This document shows, piece by piece, positions 61,401-64,000 of a DNA stretch of 64,000 nucleotides. The notes beneath the pieces were generated by a model. The model worked only from the letters and a program-made list of their open reading frames with translations, ran no database searches and was not told the DNA's origin. This stretch comes from Palsa-343 sp036269135 (lineage in GTDB: Bacteria > Acidobacteriota > Terriglobia > Terriglobales > Acidobacteriaceae). Made by a program: the position numbers and the translations under genes. Positions within the stretch are counted from its first letter, which is position 1. The number at the start of each line of letters is the position of its first letter. The stretch spans positions 124,001 to 188,000 of the forward strand of contig DATASQ010000053.1 of NCBI GenBank assembly GCA_036269135.1. Direction: 5' to 3'.

Positions 61401-62024
61401 CTCTCGACAGCCGGGGAGTGGCACACCGGCCTCCCCTGGTCGATGCGTACCGCGGGCTCAATCCCGGCGCCGTCCTGTTCCTATCTGGACTGGCTGAACG
61501 CCGGAGGAGCGCTCGGCCGCGGCTCCGATTGCCTGCAGGCGGTGCATACCCCGGATGAAACCTTCGACTCGGGAATGGCGGGTGAGGCCGTGCCCATCCC
61601 CGCGCCGGGCCAGGGTCTCAATGGCTCGGGAGGCGAGAACCTGATTCCGCCCATGGGCCGCAACACTTTTCGCTATCCCCGGGAGGTCAGTCTCGATGGC
61701 CGCATCACAAAGCATATTCGTCTCAGCGATCGTTACTCTTTCGACCTCATCGGCGAAGCTTTTAATGCGCTGAACCATCCAACTGTAACGGATATGCAGA
61801 CAATTGGTTATCGATTGTCCAACGATGCCACCCATCCGAACATGGCAACCCTCACCTGGCAAAGCGGGATGAAACCGGCAACCAAAACGGTGCTCACGAA
61901 TGGAATCACCCATACCGAGTACGCCTTCGACCCCACTGCCTCCTTTGGCGGGGTGACAAACGCGAACAGCCGCGCGTATTCAAGAGAGCGGCAGATCCAG
62001 ATCGGAATACGGATACGTTTCTAG
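58476..62024 (+). CDS. TonB-dependent receptor-like (Oar-like) protein, carboxypeptidase-regulatory fold
   Basis: A 1182-residue outer-membrane protein with a signal peptide, an N-terminal CarboxypepD-regulatory-like Ig domain (VAGQVAGPGGRPVAGARLRI to LPPGEYTLRV), a plug-like region (ITVDGADHNLAF) and a long beta-barrel ending in RQIQIGIRIRF with aromatic C-terminus. Such receptors are very abundant in Acidobacteria and are assumed to bring in polysaccharide or protein breakdown products or to take part in adhesion; the ligand is unknown. GTG at 58476 has GAGGCGAC upstream. It is divergent from obgE and followed by a second receptor of the same type. Confidence 0.85.
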   Translation: MHLPPPAKAILLALCLGLGCGAAVSFCAAQAEIGGWVAGQVAGPGGRPVAGARLRIENVATGEATDGASDSSGNFQFEDLPPGEYTLRVLVPGLSNWEADHVRVGLGTSVRLHPVLTPLTVHRTILVNGDLSPPGAVAGAEDAAGIASELPNNSRHWSRMAALFADGAADTGGGISVRGLSPLLNAITVDGADHNLAFRAQERATAGNGYATAQSAVGDFRSSAEGLPGARQRPGGMTTVTRGGASHMHGSVVFYDRGAPGQAANAFAKVMQMEPEGTTGSVNGQPVLLLDGQPVTYQEMPWHAPDRRQSWEAALGGPIRRGRADWFLAWEEHDRHDPAVARANEPQVFFAAPSAPTLTTLEERLAGSTSPLLQGCPADAAGSGSTAQAACAYAAVLSQLNGMLGEVPRATRQTILFPRLDLHVNAHNQLMLQYNSMRRTAPFGALTGTTETDSMGSFGNSSTSDDAAVARWEVFATAHLASSLLYQYSRDVLSQLPGTNSPFEKSLANNFYGLPPQVSIDSSAGFTFGTRTAVDKPEYPAETRQQIMEAATWIHKKQAMRFGYDYNHVADAVEGLNDETGSYSYASLLDFTSDLLAPGHCDGTTTGAGRYPCYSQFRQTVGLSSWSLQTADYAAYWIDEWKPRPRLSLTAGVRYGYERLPDTNAALINPAIPQTGHLPHNKADFGPRAGLAWDLRGNGHTVLRAGFGISYGRVPNATVYSALTETGSARSPRMYAWRPMDAGAPAFPHVLASGEIPYTDPYTPDQQTTAPEVVFFDHDFRRPQINSFDLSLQQTLGRGTLLTLAAIATDGHDLTQFVDTNLDRGATAEIFYSVAAPGNAGAIGPLEKAANAAGGFANPIYTPERFYYRRLNAAYGSMTDVTSETNSSYRGAVVRLVHQKRALQINAGYTWAHAIDDGQTEATFADRNDVYDPADPQLEHGTSNYDMRQRVAGGVVIREPWRPRGADGFFLGGYSLSTAGEWHTGLPWSMRTAGSIPAPSCSYLDWLNAGGALGRGSDCLQAVHTPDETFDSGMAGEAVPIPAPGQGLNGSGGENLIPPMGRNTFRYPREVSLDGRITKHIRLSDRYSFDLIGEAFNALNHPTVTDMQTIGYRLSNDATHPNMATLTWQSGMKPATKTVLTNGITHTEYAFDPTASFGGVTNANSRAYSRERQIQIGIRIRF

Positions 62025-62243
62025 AGAATTTGTCACCGTCGTGGCGAGTTTTCCACCGGCTTTTCCACGGAATCGCGAGAAATGAAGCCCGTCGGCCGCC
62101 GAAAATCATGCTGTAATTAACGGTACATTTACAGCAGTGTGGAAGGTTGAGAGGGGCGATCCATGTAGATTTCCCCGGCCACGAGTTTTTTTTGAACGGC
62201 ATCGTGGCAGCAGCCATTAACCGAATTCCTGAGGCCCAATCCT

Positions 62244-64000
62244 ATGAAGAACTTCTTCAGCTGCCGTCTTGTCGCGGTCGTTTTCCTCCTTGTCTGCACT
62301 CTTCCGGGCATTCGCTCTCTGCAGGCCCAGCAAACGCTCGGCAGTATCAACGGAACCGTCACCGACGTCTCCGGCGCGGCGATCCAGGGCGCCACCATCG
62401 CTGTGGTCAGCGAAGAAACCGGATTGAAGCGCTCTGCCGCGGCCCAGAAAAACGGCTATTGGGAGATTCTGGACCTGCCGATCGGCACATACCGCGTGTC
62501 CGTGACGGCGCCTGACTTCCAAACCGTCGAGATTCCCGGGATCGCTGTGCGCCAGGGACTCGCGACCACCATCCCGAATATGGCGTTGAAGCCTGGACAG
62601 GTAACAGAGTCCATCACAGTTAACGCCAACCCTCTGCTCAACGCCACGGATACCACCAACGGCTACACACTGGATAAGACCCAGATCGCCGAGACGCCGC
62701 TGGCCACAGGGAGTTTCACCCAGCTGGCCATTCTGGCGCCGGGCGTCAGCTCGCAGCTGCTTTCCGGGGTCGGCACCGACTCCGGCCTGGGCAATCAGCC
62801 CATCTGGGCGAACGGGCAGCGCGACACCAGCAATACCATCACCGTCAACGGCACCAGCGTCACCAATCTCTTCAACGGCAAGACCTCCAGCCAGGACGCC
62901 TCGCAGCGCTATCAGTTCAACATCGGCGAAGGCACTACAACCGGCGGACAAACGCAGGACAACGTTTCGGTATACGGCTCGAACGGCAACGGCCTGGCTT
63001 CGCCGCCGCCCGAGTTCATGCAGGAAATCGACGTCACCACGTCGATGTACGGCGCGGAGCAGGGACAGACCAGCGGCGCGCATGTGGCCATCAGCACCAG
63101 CACCGGAACCAATCAGTTTCACGGGCAGGTTTACGGAGAGCTGGGCAACAACATCATGAACGCCGTCCCGTTCTTCTATAAACAGGACGCCGCCCTCCAG
63201 GAGCTTCCCGCGTCGGAGGAGAACCCGCAGCTGCACCGCTGGGTGACCGGCGGAACCGTGGGCGGCCCCATCATGAAGAACAAGCTGTTTTTCTTTCTCG
63301 GCTATCAGCATCTCTACGATTCCGACCAGACCGGAGCGCTCTCGCAGTTCCAGGTGCCCTATGGCCTCACCAACGATCGGAGCACCACCGGCATCGGAGC
63401 GGCGTGTGCCAGCTACATTGCTGCTTCGGGCTATGGCTCTTGTCCCTCTCCCGCCCAATTCGATGCGGCGGCCGTGTCCCTGCTGCAGGCCAGGCTGCCG
63501 AACGGCAATTATCTGATTCCGTCAGCCGACGCCAATGCACAGACGCAGCTGCAGAGCGGGCTGCCTGACGTAAATACCGCGAGTACCTCCGTCTTCAAGG
63601 GCGACTGGGCCACCGGATCGCTGGACTTCAACGCGACCGACAACGACCATCTCTCCGCGAAGTACTTCTTTCAGCACACGCCCGCGAGCAGTCCCTTTGC
63701 CTCCTCCAACACCGTTGGATTTCCGGAAAGCGAAGATACCGGCGCGCAGACCGCCTCTCTGAATAACTCCATCCTCATCGGACCGCGGATTAACTGGGTG
63801 CAGCAGATCGGCTTCTCGCGGCAGAAGGTATACAGCAACCTGACCAATTCCACCTCTGCCTCAGCTCTGAATTTCAACGCACCGGGTAACATCCTGCCGG
63901 GCGTCGAAGCGGAGTACTTCGGCGTGGACAGCTACTCCAATTTCAGTACCGCGCGCCTCGGCCCCTCGAATCTGGATGGTTTTATCGACCAGGGATACTT
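62244..64000 (+). CDS. TonB-dependent receptor-like protein, N-terminal part (3' partial)
   Basis: An open frame from ATG 62244 (GAGG upstream) to the window end, 585 codons. It begins with a signal peptide (RLVAVVFLLVCTLPGI), then the CarboxypepD-regulatory-like domain (INGTVTDVSGAAIQGATI to DLPIGTYRVSV), then the plug region (TNGYTLDKTQIAETPLATG, WANGQRDTSNTITVNGTS) and the start of the barrel (TGTNQFHGQVYGE). It parallels the preceding receptor but is not a copy; a run of Gln/Asn/Ser/Thr is prominent. The rest lies outside the window. A T8 tract with GCCACGA/TCGTGGC arms lies in its leader. Confidence 0.9.
   Translation, partial: MKNFFSCRLVAVVFLLVCTLPGIRSLQAQQTLGSINGTVTDVSGAAIQGATIAVVSEETGLKRSAAAQKNGYWEILDLPIGTYRVSVTAPDFQTVEIPGIAVRQGLATTIPNMALKPGQVTESITVNANPLLNATDTTNGYTLDKTQIAETPLATGSFTQLAILAPGVSSQLLSGVGTDSGLGNQPIWANGQRDTSNTITVNGTSVTNLFNGKTSSQDASQRYQFNIGEGTTTGGQTQDNVSVYGSNGNGLASPPPEFMQEIDVTTSMYGAEQGQTSGAHVAISTSTGTNQFHGQVYGELGNNIMNAVPFFYKQDAALQELPASEENPQLHRWVTGGTVGGPIMKNKLFFFLGYQHLYDSDQTGALSQFQVPYGLTNDRSTTGIGAACASYIAASGYGSCPSPAQFDAAAVSLLQARLPNGNYLIPSADANAQTQLQSGLPDVNTASTSVFKGDWATGSLDFNATDNDHLSAKYFFQHTPASSPFASSNTVGFPESEDTGAQTASLNNSILIGPRINWVQQIGFSRQKVYSNLTNSTSASALNFNAPGNILPGVEAEYFGVDSYSNFSTARLGPSNLDGFIDQGY

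Noticed and set aside
58527..61424. Very long minus-strand frame of 965 codons
   Set aside because: It runs antisense inside the TonB-dependent receptor gene, has no family motifs, and is explained by the strong G/C-ending codon bias of the sense gene.

Overview
The window is high-GC chromosomal DNA from a member of the Acidobacteriota, most likely order Terriglobales. The main support is a permease of the acidobacterial duplicated orphan permease type (MacB/FtsX-like) at the left edge and two very large receptors with an N-terminal carboxypeptidase-regulatory-like fold plus outer-membrane barrel (Oar-like) at the right edge. Several secreted proteins of types common in that group add to this. 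No rRNA, tRNA, CRISPR array, phage or insertion sequence was seen. Genes are dense and strongly G/C-ending, apart from a few AT-richer intergenic patches.

Layout. 1-1184: C-terminal part of a permease. 1242-5665: L-fucose/L-fuconate catabolism (fucP-like transporter, FAA hydrolase and L-fuconate dehydratase on the minus strand, with a divergent SDR dehydrogenase). 5690-8112: separate LigD-type polymerase and ATP-dependent ligase genes, convergent. 8254-11439: PAS histidine kinase and an arginine-rich pseudo-receiver protein, separated by a strong bidirectional terminator. 11440-12356: large intergenic region. 12357-20621: mutM, secreted amidohydrolase, DUF1905 protein, small membrane protein, giant Lhr helicase and a DUF5522 protein. 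20625-30230: secreted GH13 glucosidase, moaC, two paralogous secreted proteins (one with 33-bp collagen-like repeats), alpha/beta hydrolase, trpE, an HExxH membrane protein, a frameshifted secreted protein, trpG and a secreted FecR-like protein. 30493-33209: membrane protein, efp, two overlapping small membrane ORFs. 33210-40415: frameshifted class-1 isoprenoid-synthase-like gene, membrane SpoIIE-type phosphatase, Nudix hydrolase, unknown secreted protein, glutamate dehydrogenase and an ICMT-like methyltransferase. 40430-44096: EamA transporter, a hicAB toxin-antitoxin pair whose toxin gene is only 54 codons, and an OPT transporter. 44143-47828: rhamnulokinase and a fused rhamnulose-1-phosphate aldolase/lactaldehyde dehydrogenase. 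49074-50250: a 55-residue secreted peptide followed by a polytopic membrane protein. 50408-58386: rplU-rpmA and obgE, normally neighbours, separated by a porin, a GT39-type membrane glycosyltransferase, an EAL-like/HDOD protein and a second membrane protein of GT type. 58476-64000: two TonB-dependent-receptor-like proteins, the last running off the window.

How genes work together. The two sugar loci (fucose at the left, rhamnose in the middle) both degrade methylpentoses to C3 units, and GH13 and the receptors fit a plant- or microbial-polysaccharide-feeding soil lifestyle. trpE and trpG supply anthranilate synthase from nearby but separate transcription units. Several genes (lhr, moaC, trpE, trpG, nearly mutM) have a TAnnnT -10-like hexamer directly before the start codon and no Shine-Dalgarno sequence, suggesting leaderless transcripts. 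A family of heptanucleotide tandem repeats (ACAGGTT/ACAGGGC) occurs in three intergenic sites, and a second heptamer type in a fourth. No single dramatic new system is obvious. The best leads are the small-peptide/membrane-protein pair at 49074-50250, the heptamer repeats, the leaderless promoters, the EF-P with an asparagine at the modification site and the two frameshifted genes.
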